Notes: generated from the letters alone by a model not told the origin. 26,095 nt of DNA from a virus (IMGVR_UViG_3300042397_002455:1-26095); one strand, 5' to 3'; numbered from the stretch's first letter, positions 8,089 through 16,162 are shown. Made by a program: numbers and translations.

Positions 8089-8638
8089 AAGCTGTACGTG
8101 GATCAATATAGTAGTGGTAGGCAATAGTTGCAGTAACCTCTACTGTTTGACCAGTACCAGAAGCAATTGAATAGGCAATATCATTTATATTTCTTACTGA
8201 AGCACCTATTAACTTAAAGGTGCCGTTTTCAATTGGGTCTAGAGACTTGTTTAGTTGAACAAGAGTAATAAAATAATCATCATCTGGTGTGCCGTAGCCG
8301 CCTATTGAAGTGCTATCATCAAACAATCCTCTTGATGCAGTTTCAAAATAAGTACGAATTCTACTAGCAGCATCAAGGTAGAATGTTAAGCTGTAACCCT
8401 CTGAGCCTGGGTAAGTTGCATTACCCGGAACGTTAAAGTTAAGACCCATATAAGGTACAGGAACGTTTGTAATAGCTCTTCCAGGTAAGTTAGCAGCTTT
8501 TGCATATACTAACTCAGACTCAGGCATAGAACCCGCGCCTGGGAGATTCATACTTTGCACTCTGAAGAGGAAGTCTCTTGAGAAGTCTCTATCAGCTGCG
8601 GTTCTATAAAAACTTTGAATTGTTTGATTTACTGCCAT
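8087..8638 (-). CDS. 19: Major tail tube protein
   Basis: A 183-residue protein if started at ATG 8638 (MAVNQTIQSFYRTAADRDFS), close to the 163 residues of T4 gp19. Characteristic segments are RDFLFRVQSM near the start, then AANLPGRAITNVPVPYMGLN, then YSLTFYLDAASRIRTYFET, then DPIENGTFKLIGASVRNIND, and a last strand VEVTATIAYHYYID. These match the order expected of gp19-type tube proteins, which stack as hexameric rings under the sheath and carry DNA. An in-frame upstream start at 8659 would add seven residues but would lie in the promoter/terminator gap. AATAAATA ends exactly 5 bp before ATG 8638, favouring that start. A strong terminator separates it from the sheath gene, so it is likely transcribed from its own late promoter at high level. 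Confidence 0.85.
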   Translation of the reverse strand: MAVNQTIQSFYRTAADRDFSRDFLFRVQSMNLPGAGSMPESELVYAKAANLPGRAITNVPVPYMGLNFNVPGNATYPGSEGYSLTFYLDAASRIRTYFETASRGLFDDSTSIGGYGTPDDDYFITLVQLNKSLDPIENGTFKLIGASVRNINDIAYSIASGTGQTVEVTATIAYHYYIDPRTA

Positions 8639-8643
8639 ATTAT

Positions 8644-8651
8644 TATTTATT
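8644..8651 (-). promoter_or_regulatory. T4-type late promoter octamer before the tube gene
   Basis: On the minus strand AATAAATA is followed by 5 bp (ATAAT) and the ATG of the tube gene at 8638. It lies just downstream of a strong terminator, so it is the only obvious source of tube mRNA. With T4 geometry the transcript would begin at or next to the start codon. Confidence 0.65.
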
Positions 8652-8658
8652 CTTTTCA

Positions 8659-8694
8659 AGCAAAAACCGCGGTATTTTGTACCGCGGTTTTGCT
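8659..8694 (-). terminator. Rho-independent terminator after the sheath gene
   Basis: An inverted repeat has arms around 8663-8674 and 8680-8691, 12 uninterrupted pairs with a GC-rich CCGCGG core and a 5-base loop. Three more pairs follow after one bulged A. On the minus strand the 3' arm runs into GGTTTTTG, giving a U tract. It sits 22 bp beyond the sheath stop codon and just upstream of the tube promoter, so it should end or weaken sheath transcripts. Confidence 0.85.
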
Positions 8695-8715
8695 AGGTTT
8701 ATTTTATCTGCTTAA

Positions 8716-11493
8716 TTAGCCTCCAACTAGTTCTTGGAAGTTAGTATCTGTTCTAGTTGCATAGAAGTTAACTAGAATAAATTCAGCAGTTCTAACTGGC
8801 TTGAGATATATATCAATTACAAGCTCGTTATTATCAATAACTTCTGGAGTATTGTTACGCTCGTCGCAAACGATAAGGTAATCATATAGACCATCATCAC
8901 CCTTAACTCTTTCGAAGAAAGGTGTAAGTGTGTTGAGTACTCTCGTTCTTGTGAATAGTGTATTGTTCTCGAATAAGAAGAACTTCATCACTTGCTTAGT
9001 TACCTTTTCAAGATATAAGAATGTTCTTCTTACATTAATTCTATCAAACGCGCTCGGCTTCTTAAGTAGGGTCTTTTGACCGAATAGTACTAGTCCTTGA
9101 TCAGGGAATCTAGTAATAGGGTTAAGATTTACTTTGTATAGCTCATCACGCTGTCTTTGGTTAGGAGCGAACGCTATGTCGATAGCATCTGTTACAATAC
9201 CCCTGTTAAACCCTGCAGGCGCGCCCCAAGGACCAACATCTGAATCAGTTGATGCAATCTTAGCTGCTACAAAGCCCGAAGAAGGTACATATACATAAAG
9301 ACCGCTATAATCATCGTACATTTTGAAGTAGTTAGCAAACACTGTAGCGTATGATGTATTAATACCCTCGAACTGATGTCTAAGCGCCCAGTAAACATCT
9401 AATGAGAAATTCTTAGTAGGGTTATCAAGGACTTTCGAATCCTTACCGACTACTAAAATCTGTCTGATTGGATCTGCTACAAAGAGTACATCACCTCTAC
9501 CACCATCCTTAAGAGGGCCGCAGAATGTTACGAATTGACTTGCAATCGTTGTATAGTAGTCTCTTGCTTTTGTTGCATCACCTGTTAGCTCGTTAGAAGT
9601 TCTAAGAGCATCTATTACAGAGCTGGTCTTAGTATCGTCAAAGTAGTTTGAATTAGTTGCACAAACTGTAGTCCAGATTGTACCTAAACCACCTTCTGCA
9701 ATTACATCAATATCAAATACTTCGTCATTGCGAATTCTATCAAGAGCTCTTGTTAACTTAGCTGGTAAGTTACCGATGTCTTTCTGCGTTAATTTAGCTT
9801 CACCATATGCACCTAGTGGGTATAGTGAATCTGCTTTAGTAGCTTGAGCTGTTATAGTTTGATACTCTGTGTAAGTACAACCTACGATATATGGAGCTGT
9901 ATTAGCATTTGCTGATAGGTAGTTAGCTAGTTGTGTAGTTATAACTCTTACTTTCTTCTTAGGTGTACCATCAGCATTAAGCTGAATACCGGTAAATTGA
10001 TCCGAGACATATGGATTAACTAAGATATCAACATTTCTTGAAGTATTTTCTACGTTTTCTAAGAAGAAGCTAATAGCTTGACCGCCGTTTTCGTTGTTAA
10101 TTTGTCTGCTATATCCAATAGATCCGTTATAACCCTCTTCAAGAAGATAATCTAATTGATTTACATCAGTGCCGAAAACAGACTGTCTTAGTTTAAATAC
10201 ACCTACGTTTAATGCATCATCAAATCCTCTTGTTGATGTATCATAACCTGTAATCTTCTCTTCCATTACCTGTGATACTGAGTTAACAGCAGGGTTATTT
10301 CCATATGCTGGAGTAGCTGTTAGAGCAAAGCCAAATCTGCTTGATGGTACGGTAACATAGTTAGTAAGACCTGTAGAAGCGGCTGATTGAGTTACTGTTT
10401 TAACATCTAGGATAGCGTCGTAGTTGCTAGCAGGGTTAATATTAGTGTTATCTGATATACCTACATAGTAGCCATTAAACTTACCATCAATTACTGTTTG
10501 ACCTTTATTAATAATGACAAGAGCTGCACCAGCGGTTGATTCTAAGCTGTTAAATGATGATAAAGCAGTAGATGACCACGCACTAAATGTAGTACCACTT
10601 ATATATTTGAGATATTGTTCTTCGGTAATGTTAAACTGTGTTGGTTGACCTAAGAAGTAAGTACCTTCATCAATATTGAGCTTATTAGTCACTCCTGATG
10701 TACCAGCTGGTGTCTGTCTTGTATTTGTATCAGCTACAAAAACTACTGGGGTTGTGTAACCTACTACAGCAGATCCGGTAACCGCGCTAGTAAATGTACT
10801 ACCTACACCTGTACCATATACCATTGAAATAGTATCACCTGTAGAAGTTATAGTTATATCAAAACCTAACGCACTCTGTGCTAAAGTGTTGGAGATAAGC
10901 TTAGCGAGATTTTCTACTGTCATTACTGACGATGAAACTGGCACCGTGTATGTAGAAGAGCTGCTTGACGATAGAAGAGCGTTAGCACCATATAGCGGAG
11001 CATTTTCGTTAATTGAGAAGTTAACTGTTTTCTGTGCAAGGTTTGGAAGCATGAAGCTAAATGCTGCACCAGAAAGTTGATTACTGAATCCCGATCCACT
11101 ATCACCGAAATTTAACTGAATGTCAAAACCATCAACTGTTGTTTGTGATGAAAGAGCTCCTACAACTACCGCTGGGTAGGCTAGTAATGAGTATGTGGAT
11201 CCGAATCCCTGACCAGAACCACCACCGTATGGAATTCTATTAACTTTAAGTCTTGCTGTAGAGTTAAGAGTTGATTTTACTGTGTGATAGAAATATCTTT
11301 CTGCTGCAGATTTAGGAGTTCCATATATAAGTTCAAATTCTGTAAGAGAAGAAATATCTACTACTTCGTCGATAGGTCCTTGATCAGCGTAACCGGTTAC
11401 ATAAACATTTGTACCGGCTGCGGATGGTACTCTTAAAGATAGATCTCTCTCTCTAATTTCAACACCTGGTGAATTAATTGTTCGCTTTGCCAT
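8716..11493 (-). CDS. 18: Tail sheath protein
   Basis: A 925-residue protein starting MAKRTINSPGVEIRERDLSL, the typical opening of gp18-type sheaths. The C-terminal ~160 residues carry the conserved sheath domain: GLVLFGQKTLLKKPSAFDRI, NVRRTFLYLEKVTKQV, a DYLIVCDERNNTP segment, and IDIYLKPVRTAEFILVNF, near the very end. The sheath surrounds the tube and contracts on infection. T4 gp18 has 659 residues; the extra length here lies mainly in a Ser/Thr/Ala-rich part at about residues 80-420, probably surface-exposed domains. An in-frame start at 11520 (MFRKAINKYMAKRT) exists, but the octamer CATAAATA lies 5 bp before ATG 11493 and within that extension, so the shorter start is preferred. A terminator follows the gene. 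Confidence 0.93.
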   Translation of the reverse strand: MAKRTINSPGVEIRERDLSLRVPSAAGTNVYVTGYADQGPIDEVVDISSLTEFELIYGTPKSAAERYFYHTVKSTLNSTARLKVNRIPYGGGSGQGFGSTYSLLAYPAVVVGALSSQTTVDGFDIQLNFGDSGSGFSNQLSGAAFSFMLPNLAQKTVNFSINENAPLYGANALLSSSSSSTYTVPVSSSVMTVENLAKLISNTLAQSALGFDITITSTGDTISMVYGTGVGSTFTSAVTGSAVVGYTTPVVFVADTNTRQTPAGTSGVTNKLNIDEGTYFLGQPTQFNITEEQYLKYISGTTFSAWSSTALSSFNSLESTAGAALVIINKGQTVIDGKFNGYYVGISDNTNINPASNYDAILDVKTVTQSAASTGLTNYVTVPSSRFGFALTATPAYGNNPAVNSVSQVMEEKITGYDTSTRGFDDALNVGVFKLRQSVFGTDVNQLDYLLEEGYNGSIGYSRQINNENGGQAISFFLENVENTSRNVDILVNPYVSDQFTGIQLNADGTPKKKVRVITTQLANYLSANANTAPYIVGCTYTEYQTITAQATKADSLYPLGAYGEAKLTQKDIGNLPAKLTRALDRIRNDEVFDIDVIAEGGLGTIWTTVCATNSNYFDDTKTSSVIDALRTSNELTGDATKARDYYTTIASQFVTFCGPLKDGGRGDVLFVADPIRQILVVGKDSKVLDNPTKNFSLDVYWALRHQFEGINTSYATVFANYFKMYDDYSGLYVYVPSSGFVAAKIASTDSDVGPWGAPAGFNRGIVTDAIDIAFAPNQRQRDELYKVNLNPITRFPDQGLVLFGQKTLLKKPSAFDRINVRRTFLYLEKVTKQVMKFFLFENNTLFTRTRVLNTLTPFFERVKGDDGLYDYLIVCDERNNTPEVIDNNELVIDIYLKPVRTAEFILVNFYATRTDTNFQELVGG

Positions 11494-11498
11494 GTATT

Positions 11499-11506
11499 TA
11501 TTTATG
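11499..11506 (-). promoter_or_regulatory. T4-type late promoter octamer before the sheath gene
   Basis: CATAAATA on the minus strand, a 5-bp spacer AATAC, then the sheath ATG at 11493. It lies in the 30-bp gap after the tube-like gene at 11524 and decides the sheath start, because the longer in-frame start would place the promoter inside the coding region. Confidence 0.65.
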
Positions 11507-11523
11507 GCTTTTCGGAACACTTT

Positions 11524-12096
11524 TTAACTTAAAAGATCAGCGTGAAGCTGAGAATATACAAAAGTAAAAGAAGACTCTATTTCTCCGGACTCTCTATAAT
11601 TAAAATTTAGACCTCCTAAGTCAGTAGGAAAAGCTTTTGTATAGGTAAATTTAATACGCTCATTATCAAATTCATCTAAACCGTATATTGTTATATCAGT
11701 TTGATAGTCTTTAAATATATCGTTACTTATTAGATTGTCAGCATCAAACACACCCTCGTATTCATCGTGAAGTAGGTTTATCCATTTATATATAACCCAA
11801 TAGTTATTATACTCGTTATCAATAGTAAAGTTTACTGTTACAGGAGGGTAGGAATTTTTGCTATGAGTAGAATTATATAGGGTACTTCCAGAATATCTAA
11901 TTTCTAGAGCTGGTACAGTTATTGTAGGTACAACAACTCCATAAATAGAAAACTGCATTGTTTCTTGAATAATAGTAGAGCTAGCTCTTCCACTTTGCTT
12001 GTTTATTTTTTTAAGTGCCGTCGGCACTTGAAAAACAAGCTTAAACTTATCTACTCTAGATTTGTTTAGTATTGATTGTTGGTAGTGATTAGCCAT
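11524..12096 (-). CDS. Tail tube-like protein between terminase and sheath genes
   Basis: A 190-residue protein starting MANHYQQSILNKSRVDKFKL. Visible tube-fold features: FKLVFQVPTAL near the start, a VVVPTITVPALEIRYSGSTL segment, the pair VNFTIDNEYNNYWVIYKWIN, then DYQTDITIYGLDEFDNERIK, and a final strand SSFTFVYSQLH. The order of strands and the aromatic helix match those of the two tube-type genes downstream. Its ATG lies 8 bp inside the end of the terminase gene (ATGGCTAA), so the two are translationally coupled, and no late octamer precedes it. It could be a tail completion or neck-proximal tube-like ring protein, or a baseplate protein encoded away from its partners. Family membership is inferred by eye. 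Confidence 0.55.
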   Translation of the reverse strand: MANHYQQSILNKSRVDKFKLVFQVPTALKKINKQSGRASSTIIQETMQFSIYGVVVPTITVPALEIRYSGSTLYNSTHSKNSYPPVTVNFTIDNEYNNYWVIYKWINLLHDEYEGVFDADNLISNDIFKDYQTDITIYGLDEFDNERIKFTYTKAFPTDLGGLNFNYRESGEIESSFTFVYSQLHADLLS

Positions 12097-13792
12097 ATGG
12101 TGTCCAGCCTTCTTGTTGTAAATATTCTATTTCTGCTACTTGTTCTGAATCACCCATACCGAATACTACGGGTGTCATGTATGTATTATTTAATCCTACT
12201 ACATCGAAATCATTATATATAGAAGTAGGATCTTCAAACATAGCAACGCCAAAATCCATAGGTTCTATAAAACTAGGCTTTCCGTGATCATCGAGCTCTA
12301 CTATTTCAAAATATCTTTCCGTTAACTCTTTTTCTAAAATAAACAATGCATAGAGTAACGACATTACTCTATCATCATGATATCCTCCTTTAGCTTTCCA
12401 GGTACCGTTAGGATACCTTACAAAATCTTTAAGCTCTTTAAGGGTGTCTATATCTCTTATAGTTACAGATCTCATTTCATTTATAAAATAACGCATATTC
12501 ATAACTCCTTTATATTTGGTGTTTGTATGTGCTATCATACCCATTTGAGGTTTTGCTCTATTTGCAACTTTTGCACCATACGAAACTACTTTTTCGTATC
12601 CCATATCAAAAGCCAATCTATCTACTACCTGCGCTCCGCAATTATTTCTTTCTATTAAGGCTAAAGGTGATCCCCAGTTCTTAAGTATAGTGTATACTTT
12701 ATTAGCAAACTCCAGAGGTGGTATATGTCTATTATGATAGGTTGCTACTTGTTTTATATCTTTTAGATCTGTTATATCTAAAATCTGCATAACTGAAGCG
12801 TCGACACCAACCCCTTCAGATATATCAACTCCCGCAACATAAACTCTAGAGGAATCAGGCTCCTCCCATATTTTATAATTACCTTCGTCTAATAGTATTT
12901 TAGGTTCCGTACATTGCTGTGACATCTCTAAGAAAAGAGCTTCATCAATAGACGATTCACCTGAAGATAAGAATTGACATTCAAATTCCTGAAGCCAAGC
13001 TTCTATAGAACCAATTGCCTGTCTAGTGTTAGCAGCCCATTTTTCATCTCTACCTGGTACCTCATCCCATTTAATCTTATCATAAGCCCATCCGTTCTCT
13101 CCTTTTTCTGCACCATCATATAACTTATAAAATAAGTTATCTGTACCATTAGAAGTAGAACAAACAAACACTTTAGATTTTTTAGATGAAGTAATAATAG
13201 GAAAAACAGATTTCCAGAACTCTTCAACTAAATGGGGTTCGATGAAGGCCATCTCATCAATTACTAAGCAATTTACGGATTGACCACGAGCAGCTGTACC
13301 GGTTGTAGTTGTAATACCTATTCTACTACCATTATCTAGTGTCATTGAAGTCTTGCCATACTCCTTAACACCAGGCTTTAACCATACTGGAAGCTCTTCG
13401 AACGCTAGCCGTACTCTTTGGAAGATTTCAATAGCTGTTGCTTCTTTGTTAGCTACTAGAAGGATTCTTTGATCATCCATGAAACAAGCCTGCCATAAAA
13501 TATAAATTGTCATCATAGTAGACTTGCCGATCTGTCTAGATGCTAACAAAATAAAGAATCTATTATCTCTCATCTTACGAATAGCTCGTTTTTGACAAGA
13601 GTGCATTTTAATCTTTTCTCTACCTCTATCTAGGTTAATAATATAGAAGAAATTTTCTGCAAAATATAATATATTATCTTTAGCTTTTTGAAGCTCCTTT
13701 ATCATCCATGGCTCGTAAGCTATTACTGCACCAGCTGCTGGAAGATTAGGATTTCCTAAATAAAACTCAGTTTTGTCGGACTTTTTGGACAT
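12089..13792 (-). CDS. terL: Terminase large subunit (gp17-like)
   Basis: A 567-residue DNA-packaging motor with all key motifs. The ATPase domain has Walker A ASRQIGKST (residues 84-92), Walker B CLVIDEMAF (Asp179, Glu180) and the coupling motif CSTSNG (211-216). The nuclease domain has three acidic sites: Asp323 in GVDISEG, Glu381 in LIERNNCG, and Asp473/Asp474 in YHDDRVMSLLYAL. These correspond to the RNase-H-like catalytic triad of T4 gp17 (610 residues). The enzyme cuts concatemeric DNA and pumps it into the prohead through the portal. The gene is divergent from the acidic protein gene, with only 17 bp between start codons; the late octamer there reads toward the other gene. No small terminase gene is seen in the window. 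Confidence 0.96.
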   Translation of the reverse strand: MSKKSDKTEFYLGNPNLPAAGAVIAYEPWMIKELQKAKDNILYFAENFFYIINLDRGREKIKMHSCQKRAIRKMRDNRFFILLASRQIGKSTMMTIYILWQACFMDDQRILLVANKEATAIEIFQRVRLAFEELPVWLKPGVKEYGKTSMTLDNGSRIGITTTTGTAARGQSVNCLVIDEMAFIEPHLVEEFWKSVFPIITSSKKSKVFVCSTSNGTDNLFYKLYDGAEKGENGWAYDKIKWDEVPGRDEKWAANTRQAIGSIEAWLQEFECQFLSSGESSIDEALFLEMSQQCTEPKILLDEGNYKIWEEPDSSRVYVAGVDISEGVGVDASVMQILDITDLKDIKQVATYHNRHIPPLEFANKVYTILKNWGSPLALIERNNCGAQVVDRLAFDMGYEKVVSYGAKVANRAKPQMGMIAHTNTKYKGVMNMRYFINEMRSVTIRDIDTLKELKDFVRYPNGTWKAKGGYHDDRVMSLLYALFILEKELTERYFEIVELDDHGKPSFIEPMDFGVAMFEDPTSIYNDFDVVGLNNTYMTPVVFGMGDSEQVAEIEYLQQEGWTPYG

Positions 13793-13796
13793 AATC

Positions 13797-13804
13797 TATA
13801 AATA
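13797..13804 (+). promoter_or_regulatory. T4-type late promoter octamer in the divergent gap
   Basis: A perfect TATAAATA, then 5 bp (TATAT) and the ATG at 13810. The whole intergenic region between the divergent starts is 17 bp. With T4 spacing the transcript of the acidic protein would begin on or beside its start codon. No comparable octamer faces the terminase gene. Confidence 0.7.
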
Positions 13805-13809
13805 TATAT

Positions 13810-14778
13810 ATGTCAAAACAAAACGACTTCTCGAGTATTGGGCAAGTTTATGGAAGTATGTTAAACAGCATGAAACATAAGCTAGTATCTGAAGGTAAAA
13901 TTGGAACTACGGTTAAGCCAGGTGAAATTGGTGAATCTCCGCTTATTAAAGGAGGTCCATTAGAAACAGCCGGTTATGTACCTTCTAAAATAGACCGTCA
14001 GAAGATGTCAGATAAAGATCTAAAAGATAACCTCTACAATATTAAAAATTTATCACAACCTGATAATCTTGAAGAAGATGAAGAAAGTGAAAAAACAGAC
14101 AAGCCTAAAAAAGGAATGTTTACTAAGGGTAAGAAACCAGTTAAAAAGGATAAAGATAAAGAAAGTGAAGAAACTATTAAAGAAAGTAGAAAAATTGTCA
14201 AGGCTAGCATAAATAATTTTATGAGAAAGAAATCAATCTTTGATAAATTATATGAAAACGTCATGGGTCAGCCAGAAGGTGGTATGCCTATGGGCTCCGA
14301 AATGGATGATGCAAACGAGCTAGACGCTCTTGGCATTGAAGGTGAAGGTGAAGGAATGGAAGAGACTGGTGAAGAAGTTACTTTCACTCTTGACCGTGAC
14401 ACTGCACAAAAACTTATCGATGTTCTTCAAGCTGCTATTGGTGGTGAAGAAGAAGGCGGTTTCGGTGATGAAGAAGGTGACACTGAGTTAGAAGACGACA
14501 TGGAAGAAGGCGAGCCAGAAGAAGCTGAAGAAGGATTCTGGGATGAGGACGAAGAAGACCTCGGTGCGGACAATCTTTCCAAAGAAATTAACTACGGCAA
14601 GAATAACAAAGTTGGTAATCTCAAAACACAATCAGGCAGCGCTACTTCAGCTTATACAGATAAAGTAGGTTCAGATGGCGATCACGGCCACGCTCTTGTA
14701 AATGCTAAGCAACCTAACATGGGTAAGAGCAACAAGGTTGGTTCGCTTAAGACAGGCAAATCAATGTTTGAGCAATAA
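13810..14778 (+). CDS. Acidic, low-complexity protein, possible head/scaffold or virion component
   Basis: A 322-residue protein of unrecognised family. Residues 1-80 are mixed. Residues 80-135 are Lys/Glu-rich, with a helix-like basic stretch including RKIVKASINNFMRKKS at about 126-141. Residues 150-255 are extremely acidic, with GEGE, EEGE and DEDEED runs around one ordered segment, EVTFTLDRDTAQKLIDVLQA. The C-terminus holds two similar segments, NKVGNLKT and NKVGSLKT, about 45 residues apart. Strings such as IGE, IKE and LEE fit the cleavage preference of T4 prohead protease gp21, which would suit a core or internal head protein, but this is weak evidence. It has its own late promoter and terminator, so it is likely expressed strongly as a single gene. 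Other structural roles are equally possible. Confidence 0.75.
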   Translation: MSKQNDFSSIGQVYGSMLNSMKHKLVSEGKIGTTVKPGEIGESPLIKGGPLETAGYVPSKIDRQKMSDKDLKDNLYNIKNLSQPDNLEEDEESEKTDKPKKGMFTKGKKPVKKDKDKESEETIKESRKIVKASINNFMRKKSIFDKLYENVMGQPEGGMPMGSEMDDANELDALGIEGEGEGMEETGEEVTFTLDRDTAQKLIDVLQAAIGGEEEGGFGDEEGDTELEDDMEEGEPEEAEEGFWDEDEEDLGADNLSKEINYGKNNKVGNLKTQSGSATSAYTDKVGSDGDHGHALVNAKQPNMGKSNKVGSLKTGKSMFEQ

Positions 14779-14796
14779 TTAAAACTTAACTATAAT

Positions 14797-14830
14797 AAGC
14801 CCGGTAGTTTAATGACTACCGGGCTTTTTT
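14797..14830 (+). terminator. Rho-independent terminator after the acidic protein gene
   Basis: A 12-bp uninterrupted stem (arms 14797-14808 and 14815-14826, AAGCCCGGTAGT with its complement), a 6-base loop and a following T run. It lies 18 bp after the stop codon at 14778 and ends just before the next promoter at 14832. Confidence 0.93.
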
Positions 14831-14831
14831 G

Positions 14832-14839
14832 TATAAATA
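14832..14839 (+). promoter_or_regulatory. T4-type late promoter octamer
   Basis: TATAAATA immediately downstream of the terminator T run, then 5 bp (ATAGT) and ATG at 14845. Terminator followed directly by octamer shows that this is a real promoter position. It drives the small gene and the gp14-like neck gene. Confidence 0.75.
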
Positions 14840-14844
14840 ATAGT

Positions 14845-15216
14845 ATGATTACTTTTAGAGAGTATTTGGTTGAGTATGCTACAAAGCAAAATAGCCAACT
14901 ATTCGGCATAGCTAAGCTAAGATCAGGTACTAACGGTAAGTTGCTGGATGATCCACACAACAGAAAGCATAAAAATGCCTTTAAGAAAGAATATTCTCAC
15001 AAACATCCGGTTATTGATAGTATATGTAATGGAAAGTCTAACAATGTTCAGATAGCAGGCCAGCCATTACTATCTATTCTATCTCTCTACGGTACTCAGT
15101 TTGAACCCGGTATCAAAACACTAGGAAATTCTGATGTAGAAGTAGAAATGTACGAAGATGAAGAAGGTTTACAGAGAGGAATTTTAAGAAATAGAAAGAA
15201 AAACAATGGCTTGTAG
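14845..15216 (+). CDS. Small protein of unknown function, MITFREYL N-terminus
   Basis: A 123-residue protein starting MITFREYLVEYATKQNSQ. An in-frame ATG at 14812 exists but lies within the terminator hairpin and upstream of the promoter; the octamer at 14832-14839 with its 5-bp spacer points to ATG 14845. The body is basic in the middle (DDPHNRKHKNAFKKEYSHKH), followed by a Leu/Ile-rich segment and an acidic patch VEVEMYEDEEG, and ends in a basic tail. No membrane segment is seen. The last 11 bp overlap the gp14-like gene, indicating coupled translation and a likely shared virion or assembly context. I do not recognise the family. A short N-terminal motif of this kind may be a targeting or assembly signal, but that is speculation. 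Confidence 0.7.
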   Translation: MITFREYLVEYATKQNSQLFGIAKLRSGTNGKLLDDPHNRKHKNAFKKEYSHKHPVIDSICNGKSNNVQIAGQPLLSILSLYGTQFEPGIKTLGNSDVEVEMYEDEEGLQRGILRNRKKNNGL

Positions 15217-16153
15217 TTCTAGTAAATCTCAATGTACTGCTGAAGGTGTATTTGCTGCTGTTGCAAATCCAGGATGTGGTCAGTTTCTCAACCCTGGCAA
15301 TTTTCAAGCTGAGCAAATTATATATGATACTTCATTTGGTGATCTAATTAATAATTTTGGTATACCTGTTGACTACTATGTAAATACTTTTAATTTATCT
15401 GCAGCAGATACTCTGTATGGTGAGCATCCTACTGCAGTGTTTTACGGGCCTATTACAATAATGATGTATATAGAGTTAAGTGAAAACGCTATCAATCTTT
15501 CTAAGTTTGGCTTTGCGTCCGATGATGAATTAACAGGTTATGTTCACATTAAAACTTTTGAAGATACCATAGCTGGAAGAGATTTCTTCATTCGCACACA
15601 GCAAGGGGATATACTTTTGTATGAAGATTATATTACATACATACAAACACAATCTTCTGAAAATATCATAACAGATATGCTGTTTGATATCGTTACGGAA
15701 AACTCTGAAACAGGTGGCTTTGACCTAATCGGCGGAGATTACGAAGCAATTAATAGGTATATTAAAAACGGTCAAGCTGTTGAACCTAAGTCAGGAGATC
15801 TCATTCAGGTATCGCCTCTTGGTTGTGATAGACCAAACGGTCGCGGAGCTAAGATCTTTGAAGTTACTGAGAGAGTAGATCAAGATGTATCCTCTATAAA
15901 TCCTCTATTAGGTCACTATGTTTATAGATTAAGAGCCAAGAGATACGAATACTCGTTCGAGCCTGGTGCACCAAAAGAACCGCAAAATCAACAAGTATTC
16001 GAGAATTCATTCTCTGGTATACTTTCATCTAATATACCTGGCGTTACACCGTCAGATGCTAAATCGTACCCTGGTGATATTGATACAGATTCTAAGACAA
16101 AAGTATTAGATATGTCAGTAAATAATACAGATATATACGGTAGTTATTATTAA
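15206..16153 (+). CDS. Putative neck protein (gp14-like)
   Basis: A 315-residue protein starting MACSSSKSQC. It matches the plan of T4 gp14 (256 residues): an early asparagine/aromatic region, VDYYVNTFNLSAADTLYGE (residues 55-73), which resembles the gp14 segment with YYV then a few residues to FGE, a KFGF segment near 100, then EPKSGDLIQVSPLG (193-206) and KIFEVTERVDQ (216-226), resembling the EPKEGDLI...LFEI part of gp14. The protein would form part of the head-tail connector that closes the filled head. It begins 11 bp inside the preceding gene, with no late octamer directly upstream, so it depends on the promoter at 14832. It converges with the fibre gene at 16163, with 9 bp between stop codons. 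Confidence 0.68.
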   Translation: MACSSSKSQCTAEGVFAAVANPGCGQFLNPGNFQAEQIIYDTSFGDLINNFGIPVDYYVNTFNLSAADTLYGEHPTAVFYGPITIMMYIELSENAINLSKFGFASDDELTGYVHIKTFEDTIAGRDFFIRTQQGDILLYEDYITYIQTQSSENIITDMLFDIVTENSETGGFDLIGGDYEAINRYIKNGQAVEPKSGDLIQVSPLGCDRPNGRGAKIFEVTERVDQDVSSINPLLGHYVYRLRAKRYEYSFEPGAPKEPQNQQVFENSFSGILSSNIPGVTPSDAKSYPGDIDTDSKTKVLDMSVNNTDIYGSYY

Positions 16154-16162
16154 TAGATTGCA

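Noticed and set aside
8639-8659. Longer N-terminus of the tube protein (start at 8659)
   Set aside because: The extension overlaps the octamer and reaches the terminator; ATG 8638 fits the 5-bp spacing.
11494-11520. Longer N-terminus of the sheath (start at 11520)
   Set aside because: The extension covers the late octamer, and sheath homologs begin near the SPGVEI segment.
13793-13816. A sigma-70-like promoter for the terminase gene (TTGACA on the minus strand at 13811-13816)
   Set aside because: At 17-bp spacing the -10 element would fall on the terminase start codon, and the -35 word lies in the divergent coding sequence, so it is probably chance.
14812-14844. Upstream start of the small gene at 14812
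   Set aside because: It lies in the terminator hairpin, upstream of the octamer that drives the gene.
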